Below, in pieces: positions 1-8,965 of a DNA stretch of 64,000 bases. Positions within the stretch are counted from its first letter, which is position 1. Each line of letters opens with the position of its first letter. Below the pieces are notes generated by a model. It saw nothing but the letters and a program-made list of their open reading frames with translations, was not told the DNA's origin and did no database searches. A program made the position numbers and the translations under genes. The DNA is from Corynebacterium bovis DSM 20582 = CIP 54.80 (GTDB taxonomy: Bacteria > Actinomycetota > Actinomycetes > Mycobacteriales > Mycobacteriaceae): the NCBI RefSeq assembly GCF_030408615.1, contig NZ_CP047187.1, positions 186,001-250,000 on the forward strand, read 5' to 3'.

Positions 1-72
1 CCGGCTCAGGGGGCCGTCGCGGGGAGGCCCGGCTCAGGGCTCACCGCCACCCGGCCGCCCCGGCCACCCCGG

Positions 73-1782
73 TCAGAACCCCAGCGAGCCGACGATGGAG
101 CTGCCCGGCAGGGAGCCGGTGAGGGAGCTGCCCGTCGACCCGGGGAGCGACCCGAGCGACCCCGGCCGCGGGTCGGTGACCGACCCCGGCAGCGAGGACT
201 CCGGCGTCGACGGGGCCTCCGGGGTCTTCCGCCCGAGGCCCAGCTGGCTGTCGATCGTGAAGAACAGGTCCGTCTGGTCGGTGAGGCCCACGACGTTCGC
301 GGCCCCCGGCCCGTACGCGGCGACGCGCAGCTGCGTGCCCGTGTGCTCCTGGGAGCCGTTCGGGTCCCCGTTGGTGCCGTAGCTGATCGTGAGCTCGGAG
401 CCCTCGCGGGTCCGCAGCTTCGACGTCAGGCCCGGGTACAGGCCCGGCTCCAGCTCGTCGACGGTCGGCACGATCTGGCTCGTGTGCGCGTGGTCGGCGG
501 TCGTGATGACGAGCGTCTCACCGTCCTGCTGCGCGAACTCCAGCGCCTTCTGCACGGCCTCGTCGAGGTCGACGGTCTCGCCGATCTGCCCGCACGGGTT
601 CGCGGCGTGGTCCTGCTTGTCGATGGACGCGCCCTCGACCTGGAGGAAGAACCCGTCCTTGCGGGTCTTCAGCAGGTCGATGGCCTTCTGCGTCATCGCC
701 GCGAGGGTCGGCACGGAGGCGTCGCGCTTCGGGTTGTCCTCGCAGCTCGCGGCGGGCTGCGCGTAGCCGCCCTGGGAGGCCTTCGGCCCGGTCCAGCGGA
801 CGGGCATGTTGCCGGAGGAGAACAGGCCCAGCACCGGGCGCTCCTGGTCGGCGGCGGTCACCGCGTCGAGCTCGGAGGCGTTCGTCGGCAACTGGTAGCC
901 GCGCTCCCGGGCCTGGTCGAGCAGGGTCTTCCCCGCGTAGTCACCGGCCTTGGCCTTCTCGCCGAAGGTCTTCGCGCCGCCGCCGAGGGTGACGTCGGGC
1001 CGGGTGGTGAGCATCTGCTCGGCGATGGAGCCCCGCCCGCCGTTCTCGAGGGCGTTGTCCGCGCAGGACTTCGAGGTCGCCTCGGGGCCGTAGCAGCGGC
1101 GGTTGGTGACGTGGGAGACCTCGACGGCGGGGGTCGCGTCCTCGATCTCGGCGGTGGTGACGTTGCCGGTGGCCTTGCCCGCGGCCTTCGCCCGCTCGAG
1201 GAGGGTCTCCTGGTCCCTGCCGTTGATGTCGACGCCGATCGCGCCGTTGTAGGTCTTCGTGCCGGTGGACCAGGCGGTGCCGGAGGCGGCGGAGTCCGTC
1301 ACGTAGTCGGGCGACCCGTCCTTGTTGAGGGAGTAGTGCGTGTACTGGCCGGTCGCGGGGAGGGCGTCGAGGCCGCGGAAGAACCCGCCGGCCCCCTCGG
1401 CGTAGTCGCGGGCGGCGGTGATCTCGGAGTCGCCCATGCCGTCGCCGATGAGGAGGATGACGTTCTTCGCGCCGGTGCGGCTGACCGCGTCGCGGATGGC
1501 GTCGGTCTGGTCGCCCTGGATGCGGCGGGCCCCGCCGTGCTCGGAGAGGGTGCCGGCGGCCTGCCGGGAGGCGACGCCCTGGCCGGCGACGGTGGAGACG
1601 TCGTCCTGCGCCGGGGTGCCGGTGCCCTGGGTGAGGGTGGCACCGGTGACGAGGCCGGCCACCGCGGCGGCGGCGACGGCGGGGACGGTGAGGCGGCGGG
1701 TGAGGGAGCGGCCGCGGCGGGTGGCGGCCGGGGTGGCCCCGGTCTCGGGGACGGGCTGGGTGTGGGGGGTGGGGTTCGTCAT
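73..1782 (-). CDS. phoA: Alkaline phosphatase (PhoA family), secreted
   Basis: Hydrolyses phosphate monoesters outside the cytoplasm to scavenge phosphate. The 569-residue product carries an Arg-rich N-terminus (RRGRSLTRR) before a hydrophobic Ala/Val stretch at about residues 33-50, so it looks exported, possibly by Tat. Family hallmarks are visible: the metal ligand in LIGDGMG (D114), the catalytic serine in VTDSAASG (S164), and the metal-binding stretches [18 protein letters not shown] and SQEHTG. Four cysteines in pairs fit periplasmic-type disulfides. The last 45 residues are a Ser/Gly/Pro-rich low-complexity tail not needed for catalysis. The start has a GAGGAG ribosome binding site 2-3 nt upstream. 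A PHO-box-like repeat array upstream (1881-1930) fits induction by phosphate starvation. Confidence 0.95.
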   Translation of the reverse strand: MTNPTPHTQPVPETGATPAATRRGRSLTRRLTVPAVAAAAVAGLVTGATLTQGTGTPAQDDVSTVAGQGVASRQAAGTLSEHGGARRIQGDQTDAIRDAVSRTGAKNVILLIGDGMGDSEITAARDYAEGAGGFFRGLDALPATGQYTHYSLNKDGSPDYVTDSAASGTAWSTGTKTYNGAIGVDINGRDQETLLERAKAAGKATGNVTTAEIEDATPAVEVSHVTNRRCYGPEATSKSCADNALENGGRGSIAEQMLTTRPDVTLGGGAKTFGEKAKAGDYAGKTLLDQARERGYQLPTNASELDAVTAADQERPVLGLFSSGNMPVRWTGPKASQGGYAQPAASCEDNPKRDASVPTLAAMTQKAIDLLKTRKDGFFLQVEGASIDKQDHAANPCGQIGETVDLDEAVQKALEFAQQDGETLVITTADHAHTSQIVPTVDELEPGLYPGLTSKLRTREGSELTISYGTNGDPNGSQEHTGTQLRVAAYGPGAANVVGLTDQTDLFFTIDSQLGLGRKTPEAPSTPESSLPGSVTDPRPGSLGSLPGSTGSSLTGSLPGSSIVGSLGF

Positions 1783-1880
1783 GGCTCCTCGTTGACTCCT
1801 TCGTGAGGGTGGTCAGCCGTCCGCGCGGGGCGCGCCGCGCTCCACCGGGCGTGCTTCGGAGCCGAAGCTACGGGGCGGTC

Positions 1881-1930
1881 GTGAACGGACCGTGGCCGGT
1901 GGTCCGCCGGTCGGTGAACGCCTCGTGAAC
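1881..1930 (-). promoter_or_regulatory. PHO-box-like direct repeats upstream of phoA
   Basis: On the gene's strand the hexamer GTTCAC begins at 1930, 1919 and 1886, that is with spacings of 11 and 33 bp, one and three turns of an 11-bp repeat. PhoP/PhoR-type response regulators of actinobacteria bind tandem 11-bp repeats with a GTTCACC-like core. A possible -10 box, TAGCTT (1870-1865), lies between the repeats and the phoA start. The rest of the 413-bp gap (1783-2195) to the divergent PepSY gene shows nothing else I can support. Confidence 0.6.
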
Positions 1931-2195
1931 CGGTGGTGCGGTCGCCGGGACCGGGTCCGGGGGGCGTCGGGACCGGGTGTGGGGGTGTCGACGGGGACCC
2001 CTCCGCGGGGGTGGCGCCCGCATTCCCCCACCGGGTATGTGACGTGCCCTGCGACGACGCCGCCCCGTCCCGCGCCACCCCGCCCCCGGTCCCCGGGGAA
2101 CTCGCGGGCCCCGTCCCGCGACTGTTTCCCCGTCCGCAGCAGCACCGGCCCACGGCCCCCGCGCGGGGGCCGCCGACCTGAAAGGTCCGCACCAC

Positions 2196-3941
2196 GTGAC
2201 CGTGACACCCCTCACCGACGGCGCTCCGCCGTCACCGTCCCCCACACAGTCCGCGTCCGCGGCGGCGTCCGCGCCGGGTCCCCACACGGCCCGGCCGGGG
2301 CGGCGGTCGGACGGCCGGTCCCCGGGCCGCCGTCCCCCGCTGCGCCGCCAGCTCGGGGCGTTCATCCTCCGCCTGCACTTCTACGCGGGCATGGCGGTCG
2401 GACCGTTCATCCTCGTCGCGGCGCTCTCCGGGGCGCTCTACGCCCTGACGCCGACGGCGGAGGAGTACGTCTACCGCGACCTCACGACCGTCCCCGCGGT
2501 CGCGGCCCCGGTTCCGCTCCACGAGCAGGTCGACGCGGCGCAGCGCAGTCACCCGGAGCTCACGGTGGCGCAGGTGTGGCCGGCGCAGCAGCCCACGGAC
2601 AGCACGCGGGTCCTCTTCGACGTCCCCGCCGACGCGGAGGGTAACCCGCTGGCGGTGTTCGTCGACCCCTCCGACGCCCGGGTCCTCGGCGAGGAGGCGA
2701 CCTACTCCAGCCTCGGCGAGCTGCCCCTCCGGCGGTGGGTCTCCGGGTTGCACGAGAGCCTCAACCTCGGCGCGCCGGGCGAGGTGTACTCCGAGTTCGC
2801 GGCGTCCTGGCTGTGGATCATCGCGCTCGGCGGCCTGTGGCTGTGGTGGCGGCGCGTGCGGGCGGCCCGCCGCCGGGGCGCGCGGCCGGCCCGGCTGTGG
2901 TTGCCGCTGCGGGGTCGGGGGTCGACGCCGCCCTCCGCCGGGACCCCCGCGACCGCGGAGGCGACGGGCGGTGACGCCGCCGCACCCGCGGCCGGCACCG
3001 CACCCGCGGCCGGCACGGCGACGCCGGTGGGCACCCGCCGCGACACCGCCGTCCGCCGGCGCGGCGCGATGAACATCCACGCCGTGACGGGCGTGTGGCT
3101 GCTCGTCGCGGTCCTCGGCCTGTCCGCCACGGGGATCACGTGGTCGCACTTCGCCGGGGACAACGTCAACGCCGTCGTCACGGCGATGAAGTGGAAGGCC
3201 ACGCCGATCGACACCGAGCTCCCGGGCCCGGTCGTCCCGCCCGGCCACGAGGGACACGCGGGCCACGACGGCCACGCGGGTCACGCCGGCCACGGCGGCG
3301 ACGGTGCCCACGCGGGTCACGCCGGCCACGGCGGGGCGGGCGGGGACGCCGCGGCGACGGTCTCCCCGCGCACGGTGTCGGCGCAGATCGAGCGCGTCGT
3401 CGTCGCCGCCCGGAAGGCCGGGCTCACCGGGGCCCTGACCGTCCGGCCCCCGGCGAGCCCCACCTCCACCTGGCAGGTCAACGAGCGGTGGGTGCCGTGG
3501 CGCACGACGTCCGACGCCGTGTCCGTCGACGGCCGCGACGGCGGGATCGTGGACCGGCAGGACTTCGGCGACCTGCCGCTGTTCAGCCGCCTGTCCGCGT
3601 GGGGGATCTACCTCCACATGGGCATCATGTTCGGCCTGCCGCTGCAGATCGCGCTGTGCGTCGTGGGGCTGGGCATCGCGCTCATCGTCGTGCAGGGCTA
3701 CCGCATGTGGTGGCGCCGGCGGCCGACGCGCCCGGGCTCCCGCGCGGGCCTCGCCGGGGTGCCGGGCGTGCCGTCGACGCTGCCGTGGGGCGCGTACGGG
3801 TGCGTGGTCGTCTTCGCGGTGACGGTGGGGGTGTTCCTCCCGCTGGTCGGGGTGTCGCTCGTGGTGTTCACGGTTCTCGACGCCGCCCTGGCGACCGCGC
3901 GGTCACGCCGGCGCGTGCGGGGCGGGGCGCGGGGGCGCTGA
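2196..3941 (+). CDS. PepSY-associated transmembrane protein with His-rich loop
   Basis: A 581-residue membrane protein of the PepSY_TM/PiuB type. Helices are visible near residues 50-75 (FYAGMAVGPFILVAALSGAL), 205-225 (WLWIIALGGLWLWW), 293-315 and 470-500, with two more at the C-terminus. Between helices three and four (about residues 348-385) sits a loop built from GHAGH/GHDGH repeats with about 14 histidines, a likely metal-binding sensor or store. Members of this family are often linked to iron or copper uptake or to periplasmic redox, but the reaction is unknown; metal handling is inferred only from the histidines. The start is GTG after GAAAGG. The 3' end overlaps the convergent MFS gene by 39 bp. 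Confidence 0.85.
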   Translation: MTVTPLTDGAPPSPSPTQSASAAASAPGPHTARPGRRSDGRSPGRRPPLRRQLGAFILRLHFYAGMAVGPFILVAALSGALYALTPTAEEYVYRDLTTVPAVAAPVPLHEQVDAAQRSHPELTVAQVWPAQQPTDSTRVLFDVPADAEGNPLAVFVDPSDARVLGEEATYSSLGELPLRRWVSGLHESLNLGAPGEVYSEFAASWLWIIALGGLWLWWRRVRAARRRGARPARLWLPLRGRGSTPPSAGTPATAEATGGDAAAPAAGTAPAAGTATPVGTRRDTAVRRRGAMNIHAVTGVWLLVAVLGLSATGITWSHFAGDNVNAVVTAMKWKATPIDTELPGPVVPPGHEGHAGHDGHAGHAGHGGDGAHAGHAGHGGAGGDAAATVSPRTVSAQIERVVVAARKAGLTGALTVRPPASPTSTWQVNERWVPWRTTSDAVSVDGRDGGIVDRQDFGDLPLFSRLSAWGIYLHMGIMFGLPLQIALCVVGLGIALIVVQGYRMWWRRRPTRPGSRAGLAGVPGVPSTLPWGAYGCVVVFAVTVGVFLPLVGVSLVVFTVLDAALATARSRRRVRGGARGR

Positions 3942-5234
3942 GCGGCCCGACCGGGCGGCGGTGAGCGCGCAGGCGACCGCGAGGAGCGTCGTCAGCGCGA
4001 GGACCGCCGCCGCCCCCGGCCACCCGCCGGCCGAGATGCCGAGGCCGGCGAGCGCCGCGCCGCCGAACGTGCCGAGGGACTGCCCCGCGCCGTTGAGCGA
4101 CAGGACGGTCCCGCGTGCGGGTCCCGCGCGGCGGACGAGCAGCGTCGTCACCGAGGCGGCGACCACCGCGTGCGCGACCGAGGTCAGCGACGTCATCGCG
4201 AGTGCCACCGGGAGCACCGGGGCGAGGAAGAGCCCCGTGACGGAGCCGGTGCCGACGAGCGCGGCGACGACGGTGACCGTGAGGACCGTGCGGGGCGCGT
4301 CGACGGCGCGGAGGAACCGGCCGCCGAACCAGTTGCCGAGGAAGAACGAGAGCCCGGACAGGCTCCAGACCAGGGAGAACACCCCGGGGCCGAGGCCGAA
4401 GGTCTCGTTGTAGAACACCGCGACGAACGCGAGCTGGCCCATGAACGCGGCGGTGCGGGCAGTCGAGACGCCGAGGAGCGGGACGACCGCGGGGAGGCGG
4501 GAGGCGGTGCGCAGCGCGGTGAGGTAGCCGGGGCGGCGCGGGGGTGTCGTGGCGGTGGCCGCGGCGGGGGAGCCGGACGTGTGCGCGGCGGGGGTGGGTC
4601 CGACGGGCGTGCCGGGCGTGTGCGCGGCGGGGGCGTGCGGCGCGGCGGCCCCGAGCGACGAGCGGGTCTGCGCGACCGCGGCGACGACACACAGCACCGC
4701 GACGGCGACGAGGTCGCCCCGCCACCCCCACAGCAGCGCCGGCCCGGCGAGCAGCGGCGCGGCGAGCATGGCGGTGAGGGTCGTCGTCGAGGAGACGAGC
4801 GTCGCGGCGCGCCCGGCGGTGGCGTCGTCGGGGAAGGCGTCGGACGCGGCGGCGGTGACGGCCGGGGTGAGCGTCGCCGTGCCCCCGCCGACGAGCAGGC
4901 AGAACACGACCCACGACCACGTCTGCCCGAGGACCCCCGCGGCGCAGGCGAGGGCGAGGACGACGAGCGCGCCCGCGGCCACCGTCCGCCGCGGCAGGTG
5001 GTCGATGAGCGGGGCGCACGCCACGCCGGTCGCGAGCGCGGCCACCCCGCCGAGGCCGCGGAGGCCGCCGAGGACCGTGGCGTCCGCGCCGGCGTCGTCC
5101 GCGATGCCGACGAGGAACGTGCTGAAGACGGTGAACGGGACGAGGCCGAGGGCCGCGGCGGCGAGGGCCGGCCAGATGACGCGCGTCATGGCGGCGTCGC
5201 CCGGCGGGGCGGCGGCGGGGGGACGACGGGACAT
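3903..5234 (-). CDS. MFS transporter, drug-efflux type
   Basis: About 443 residues with two bundles of six predicted helices, typical of a DHA-type major facilitator exporter. The first helix (IWPALAAAALGLVPFTVFST) follows directly after MTRV. Two starts are possible, ATG at 5234 or ATG at 5189 (428 residues); the longer one adds only 15 Pro/Ala-rich residues and I cannot decide. The reading frame stays open far upstream to 5990, but that part is the shadow of the small secreted protein gene. The central cytoplasmic loop carries a Pro/Ala/Thr-rich insertion of about 35 residues. The substrate cannot be read from the sequence. The 3' end overlaps the convergent PepSY gene. Confidence 0.87.
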   Translation of the reverse strand: MSRRPPAAAPPGDAAMTRVIWPALAAAALGLVPFTVFSTFLVGIADDAGADATVLGGLRGLGGVAALATGVACAPLIDHLPRRTVAAGALVVLALACAAGVLGQTWSWVVFCLLVGGGTATLTPAVTAAASDAFPDDATAGRAATLVSSTTTLTAMLAAPLLAGPALLWGWRGDLVAVAVLCVVAAVAQTRSSLGAAAPHAPAAHTPGTPVGPTPAAHTSGSPAAATATTPPRRPGYLTALRTASRLPAVVPLLGVSTARTAAFMGQLAFVAVFYNETFGLGPGVFSLVWSLSGLSFFLGNWFGGRFLRAVDAPRTVLTVTVVAALVGTGSVTGLFLAPVLPVALAMTSLTSVAHAVVAASVTTLLVRRAGPARGTVLSLNGAGQSLGTFGGAALAGLGISAGGWPGAAAVLALTTLLAVACALTAARSGRSAPPRPAPHAPA

Positions 5235-5344
5235 CTCCGCGACGCTACCCGGCGGCCCGTCGCCGCACCCGTGCGGCATCCACGCGCCCCACCCACGCGC
5301 CCGGCGCACGGGGGTGTCCGCGGCGACGCCCCGGGCCCCGCGGT

Positions 5345-5598
5345 CGGCCGGAACAGTGACTGACCGACACGGTGAGTGACGCTCTTGTGATACACGTGCT
5401 GTGGTGGAGAAGCACGATATTGTCGATAACGCCAGGGCGTGGACAAACAGCGAACTTACGCACGTTACCAGCGACGATGGTGTCGAATGGAGGTGCAGAT
5501 CACACGAAGGGTGTGCTACTAATAGCGCACGTGATGTACCACTGTGGTGTGTCACGATCTGTATCGACCACAGAGTTCCCTTCGAAAGGAATGACATC
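5345..5598 (+). promoter_or_regulatory. AT-richer leader with repeated motif and hairpin before the small secreted protein gene
   Basis: This stretch is clearly less GC-rich than its surroundings. It holds two versions of a motif GTGATAC...CTGTGGTG (5387-5406 and 5531-5549). It also holds a stem-loop: CTGTGGT (5542-5548) pairs with ACCACAG (5567-5573), and inside it CGAT (5555-5558) pairs with ATCG (5563-5566). A possible -10 box TACTAA is at 5517-5522. The same motif recurs near 60650. The GAAAGGA ribosome binding site (5584-5590) precedes the GTG start at 5599. The rest of the gap back to 5235 shows nothing. Confidence 0.5.
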
Positions 5599-5994
5599 GT
5601 GAAGATCTCGCGCATGTTCGCAGCGTCCGCCCTCGCGGCCGGCCTCGCCGTGACCGCCACCGGCGGTGCCGCCTTCGCCGCCGACACCACCGAGGCCCCG
5701 GTCCGGACCTCCGTCCCGGCCGACGCCCCGACCGTCCCGGCGAAGCCGTCCCTCGACCTCGCCTCCCTCGAGGCCGTCAAGACCTCCGTCCCGAAGGACG
5801 CCCCGTCCGTCCCGGAGAAGCCCTCCCTCGACCTGGGCTCCCTGACCGGCAAGAAGTCCCCGAAGGGCGAGAGCGAGCAGGCCGACCTCGTCGGCAAGCG
5901 CCTCGACAACGCCAAGAAGGGCATCGAGGCCGCCAAGAGCATCGTCGACACCCTCACGGGCATCGGCGGCCTCTTCGGCTTCGGCGGCAACTGA
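5599..5994 (+). CDS. Small secreted protein with two-copy internal repeat
   Basis: A 131-residue exported protein of unknown function. The start is GTG at 5599, chosen because GAAAGGA sits 8 nt upstream and because it gives a clean signal peptide (KISRMF, hydrophobic core, cleavage after GGAAFA). The mature part begins with two near-identical units of about 24 residues (RTSVPADAPTVPAKPSLDLASL and KTSVPKDAPSVPEKPSLDLGSL), then a Lys/Glu-rich segment and a short hydrophobic C-terminus (TLTGIGGLFGFGG). The reading frame continues upstream to 5401 but without a signal sequence at that start. A strong hairpin terminator follows. It is probably a well-expressed surface or envelope protein. Confidence 0.85.
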   Translation: MKISRMFAASALAAGLAVTATGGAAFAADTTEAPVRTSVPADAPTVPAKPSLDLASLEAVKTSVPKDAPSVPEKPSLDLGSLTGKKSPKGESEQADLVGKRLDNAKKGIEAAKSIVDTLTGIGGLFGFGGN

Positions 5995-6053
5995 GCCGTC
6001 GCGGACGCTGCATGACGGTGGCCGTCGGCTGACGTCGGCGGTGACCGGCACGC

Positions 6054-6080
6054 GACCCCGCACCCTGAGGGTGCGGGGTC
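6054..6080 (+). terminator. Hairpin terminator after the small secreted protein gene
   Basis: GACCCCGCACCC (6054-6065) and GGGTGCGGGGTC (6069-6080) form a perfect 12-bp stem with a 3-nt loop, 60 nt after the stop codon. The following bases (GTCGTCTGTCC) are only mildly T-rich. The symmetry would also let it act for the convergent DAACS gene. Confidence 0.75.
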
Positions 6081-6167
6081 GTCGTCTGTCCGGGGGTGGG
6101 GCGGCGCAGCCGCGGGTTCAGGCGCTCAGGCCCGCCCGTCCCGCGCGCCCCACGCGGGCCCGCCCGC

Positions 6168-7430
6168 TCACTCGCCGGCGCCGGCGGGCACGCTGGACGC
6201 GTCGTCCCCCGACCCGGACCCCGACCCTGCCCCGGCCTCCGGCTCCGGCGACCCGGTCCCGATCGAGCCCCGGGACATCCGGTCGACGATCATCGCGATC
6301 GCGCCGTCGCCGGTGACGTTCGCGGCCGTGCCGAAGGAGTCGATGGCGATGTACGCGGCGATCATGAGCGCGACCTGGTCCTGGCTGAACCCGAGCATCG
6401 ACTGGAGCACGCCGACCGCCGCCATGATCGCGCCGCCGGGCACGCCGGGTGCGGCGATCATCGTCACGCCGAGGAAGAGGATGAATCCCAGGGCCTTCGT
6501 CCACGTCAGGGGCATGTCGTCCATCGCCATGATCGCGAAGGCGAAGAGGCTGATCTTCATCATCGACCCGGCGAGGTGGATCGTCGCGCACAGGGGGACG
6601 GTGAACCCGGCGACGTTGGGGTTCACGCCGTTGCGCTTCGTCGCCTCGAGGGTGACCGGGATCGTCGCGGCGGACGAGCTCGTGCCGAGGGCCGTGACGT
6701 AGGCGGGGAGCATGTTCCGCAGGGCCGTGAACGGGTTGCGCCGGGCGTACGCGCCGGCGAGGAGGAACTGGACGATGAGCAGCAGCAGCGTCATGACCAC
6801 CGCGAGGACCAGCACCTTCGAGAACACCGAGAGGGTCTGCGTGAGGTTGCCGTTCATGCCCATCGACAGGAACATGCCGAAGATGTACACCGGCAGCAGC
6901 GGGACGATGAACGAGGAGATGACCTTGTGCACCACGGCCTCGAGCTCCGTCGCGGCCCGGTACAGGGTGTCCGAGCGCACGGCCGTCATCGCCAGGCCGA
7001 CGACGAAGGCGAGGATGAGGGCGGTGAGCACCTCCATCGGCGGGGTCATCTCGACGGTGAAGTAGGCCTTCAGCGCCCCGGCCTCGACGTCCGCCGCCTG
7101 GGCGGTGCTGTCACCGGCGAGAAGTCGCGGGTAGACGCCCTGGGACACGCCGTAGGCGACGATGCCGGAGATGACGGTCGAGGTGTACGCGACCGCCGTC
7201 GTCACCCCGAGCCACTTCCCCGCGCCCCGGCCGAGCCCGGAGATCGCCGGGGTGATGAGCGCGAAGATCAGCACCGGGATGAAGAACCCCAGGAAGTTGC
7301 TGAACAGGCCGTTGACGGTGACGAACACCCGGGCCAGCCACTCCGGCATGACGGCGCTCAGCGCGATGCCGAGGATGATGGCGACGACGATCCGGAACAG
7401 GAGGGACCCGGTGAGGCGCGAGACATTCAT
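6168..7430 (-). CDS. DAACS-family dicarboxylate/amino acid:cation symporter
   Basis: A 420-residue membrane carrier of the glutamate/dicarboxylate symporter fold. The re-entrant hairpin signature SSSAATIPVT is present at about residues 250-260. The conserved C-terminal motif is seen as DSFGTAANVTGDGAIAMIV, where Asp and Asn-Val-Thr-Gly-Asp line the substrate and Na+ sites. Serine-rich hairpins and the NVTGD motif support a working transporter. The substrate (glutamate, C4-dicarboxylate or serine/threonine) cannot be fixed. The ATG lies 7 nt after a TACTGT -10 box (7443-7438) and has no Shine-Dalgarno, so the mRNA is probably leaderless. The C-terminus has a Gly/Ser/Asp-rich tail. Confidence 0.92.
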   Translation of the reverse strand: MNVSRLTGSLLFRIVVAIILGIALSAVMPEWLARVFVTVNGLFSNFLGFFIPVLIFALITPAISGLGRGAGKWLGVTTAVAYTSTVISGIVAYGVSQGVYPRLLAGDSTAQAADVEAGALKAYFTVEMTPPMEVLTALILAFVVGLAMTAVRSDTLYRAATELEAVVHKVISSFIVPLLPVYIFGMFLSMGMNGNLTQTLSVFSKVLVLAVVMTLLLLIVQFLLAGAYARRNPFTALRNMLPAYVTALGTSSSAATIPVTLEATKRNGVNPNVAGFTVPLCATIHLAGSMMKISLFAFAIMAMDDMPLTWTKALGFILFLGVTMIAAPGVPGGAIMAAVGVLQSMLGFSQDQVALMIAAYIAIDSFGTAANVTGDGAIAMIVDRMSRGSIGTGSPEPEAGAGSGSGSGDDASSVPAGAGE

Positions 7431-7459
7431 GGGGGAGACAGTAGTTCACGAGCCCGAAA

Positions 7460-7479
7460 CGGACAGCTTGGTCTAGAAT
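7460..7479 (+). promoter_or_regulatory. Candidate McbR-type operator over the metB -10 box
   Basis: CGGAC-AGCTTG-GTCTA (7460-7475) resembles the palindrome TAGAC-N6-GTCTA bound by McbR, the repressor of sulfur amino acid genes in Corynebacterium. The right half is perfect; the left half matches in three of five bases. It overlaps a good -10 box TAGAAT (7474-7479). The leader from there to the metB start is about 100 nt and very C-rich; I could not recognise a SAM riboswitch in it. Confidence 0.45.
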
Positions 7480-7589
7480 ATCGGGGACGACGCCGTCCCG
7501 GCGGCCCCGCACCCCGCACCCCCGTCCGGTGCACCGCCCCCGGGCCGCGCCCCCACACCCCACCCGCGACCCCGCTACGAGGAGACCCC

Positions 7590-8846
7590 GTGACCGACAA
7601 CGACCACACGACCCGCGCCGACGCCGGAACCGCCGCCCGCCGCGCGGAGGCGCGGGCGGCCGCGGACCGGGCGGCGGCGGCCCGCCCCGCCGGCTTCGCC
7701 ACGACCGCGATCCACGGCGGGTACGAACCGGACGGCCACACCGGCGCGGTGAACGTGCCGATCTACACGTCCACGACGTTCGCCCAGGACGGGGTCGCGC
7801 AGCTGCGCGGCGGCTTCGAGTACGGCCGCTGCGGCAACCCGACCGTGACGTCCCTGGAGCAGACCGTCGCCGCGCTCGAGGGCGGGTTGTTCGGCCGAGC
7901 GTTCTCCTCCGGGATGGCGGCGACGGACACGCTCCTCCGGGCGCTGCTCCGCCCCGGCGACCACCTCATCCTCGGCGACGACGCCTACGGCGGGACGTTC
8001 CGCCTCATCGACACGACCTTCCGCGAGTGGGGGGTCAGCCTGTCCGTCGTCGACACGACCGACCCGGCGCAGATCCGGGACGCCCTGCGGGAGAACACCC
8101 GCCTGGTGTGGCTGGAGACGCCGACGAACCCGCTGCTCACCGTGACCGACATCGCGGCGGTGGCGGAGGTCACGGCGGGGCACGCGGCGCGGCTCGTCGT
8201 CGACAACACCTTCGCGAGCCCCTACCTGCAGCGACCCCTGGACCTGGGGGCGGACGTCGTCATGCACTCCACGACGAAGTACCTCGGCGGGCACTCCGAC
8301 GTCATCGGCGGGGTCGTCGTCACGTCCGACGAGGAACTCGACGGGGAGCTGCTGTTCCTCCAGGGCGGCGTCGGCGCGGTCGCGAGCCCCTTCGACGCGT
8401 ACCTCACGACCCGGGGGATCAAGACCCTCGGGGTGCGCATGGACCGTCACTGTGCGAACGCCCAGGCGGTGGCGGAGTTTCTCGACGCCCGCCCCGAGAC
8501 GACCCACGTCCTCTACCCCGGCCTGCCCGGTCACCGGGGGCACGACGTCGCCGCCCGGCAGATGCGCGGCTTCGGCGGCATGGTGTCCGTGCGCTTCGCC
8601 GCGCTCGGCGGGCGGTCCGCCGAGGAGACGGCCGTGCGCTTCTGCGAGTCGACGGAGCTCATCTGTCTCGCGGAGTCGCTCGGCGGGGTGGAGTCCCTGC
8701 TGGAGCACCCGGCCCGCATGACGCACCAGTCCGCCGCCGGGTCGCAGCTGGAGGTGCCGGACGACCTCGTGCGGATCTCGGTCGGCATCGAGGACGAGGC
8801 GGACCTGCTCGCGGACCTCGGCGCGGCGCTCGACGCGCTGCACTGA
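7590..8846 (+). CDS. metB: Cystathionine gamma-synthase
   Basis: PLP enzyme that joins an activated homoserine (O-acetyl- or O-succinyl-) with cysteine to give cystathionine in methionine synthesis. The 418-residue product has the trans-sulfuration family order: IYTSTTFAQD, YGRCGNPT, SSGMAATDTLL, and the PLP-lysine motif MHSTTKYLGGHSD (Lys at about residue 230). The C-terminal end has the typical LICLAESLGGVESLLEHPA block followed by the R-SVGIE arginine that binds the substrate carboxylate. The GTG start follows GAGGAG; a longer open frame upstream is only the shadow of the DAACS gene. The N-terminus has about 35 extra Ala/Thr/Arg-rich residues. A McbR-like site overlaps the promoter. Confidence 0.93.
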   Translation: MTDNDHTTRADAGTAARRAEARAAADRAAAARPAGFATTAIHGGYEPDGHTGAVNVPIYTSTTFAQDGVAQLRGGFEYGRCGNPTVTSLEQTVAALEGGLFGRAFSSGMAATDTLLRALLRPGDHLILGDDAYGGTFRLIDTTFREWGVSLSVVDTTDPAQIRDALRENTRLVWLETPTNPLLTVTDIAAVAEVTAGHAARLVVDNTFASPYLQRPLDLGADVVMHSTTKYLGGHSDVIGGVVVTSDEELDGELLFLQGGVGAVASPFDAYLTTRGIKTLGVRMDRHCANAQAVAEFLDARPETTHVLYPGLPGHRGHDVAARQMRGFGGMVSVRFAALGGRSAEETAVRFCESTELICLAESLGGVESLLEHPARMTHQSAAGSQLEVPDDLVRISVGIEDEADLLADLGAALDALH

Positions 8847-8965
8847 GCGGGGGTGGGCCGACGCGGCCGTGCGGCCGTGCGGCCGTGCGGAGGGGGACCG
8901 GCGGGCGCGCGGCGGTGACGGCGGCGGCTCGCTCCGGGCGGGGCGGGCGCAGTAGGGTCGCGGAC

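Noticed and set aside
6096..7589. Long open frame that would extend metB by about 500 residues
   Set aside because: It is the antisense shadow of the DAACS symporter gene; Arg/Asp/Glu/Gly-rich nonsense with no motif.
7480..7589. SAM riboswitch in the metB leader
   Set aside because: The ~100-nt leader is mostly C-runs with no recognisable SAM-I/SAM-IV core; protein-based control by a McbR-like site is simpler.
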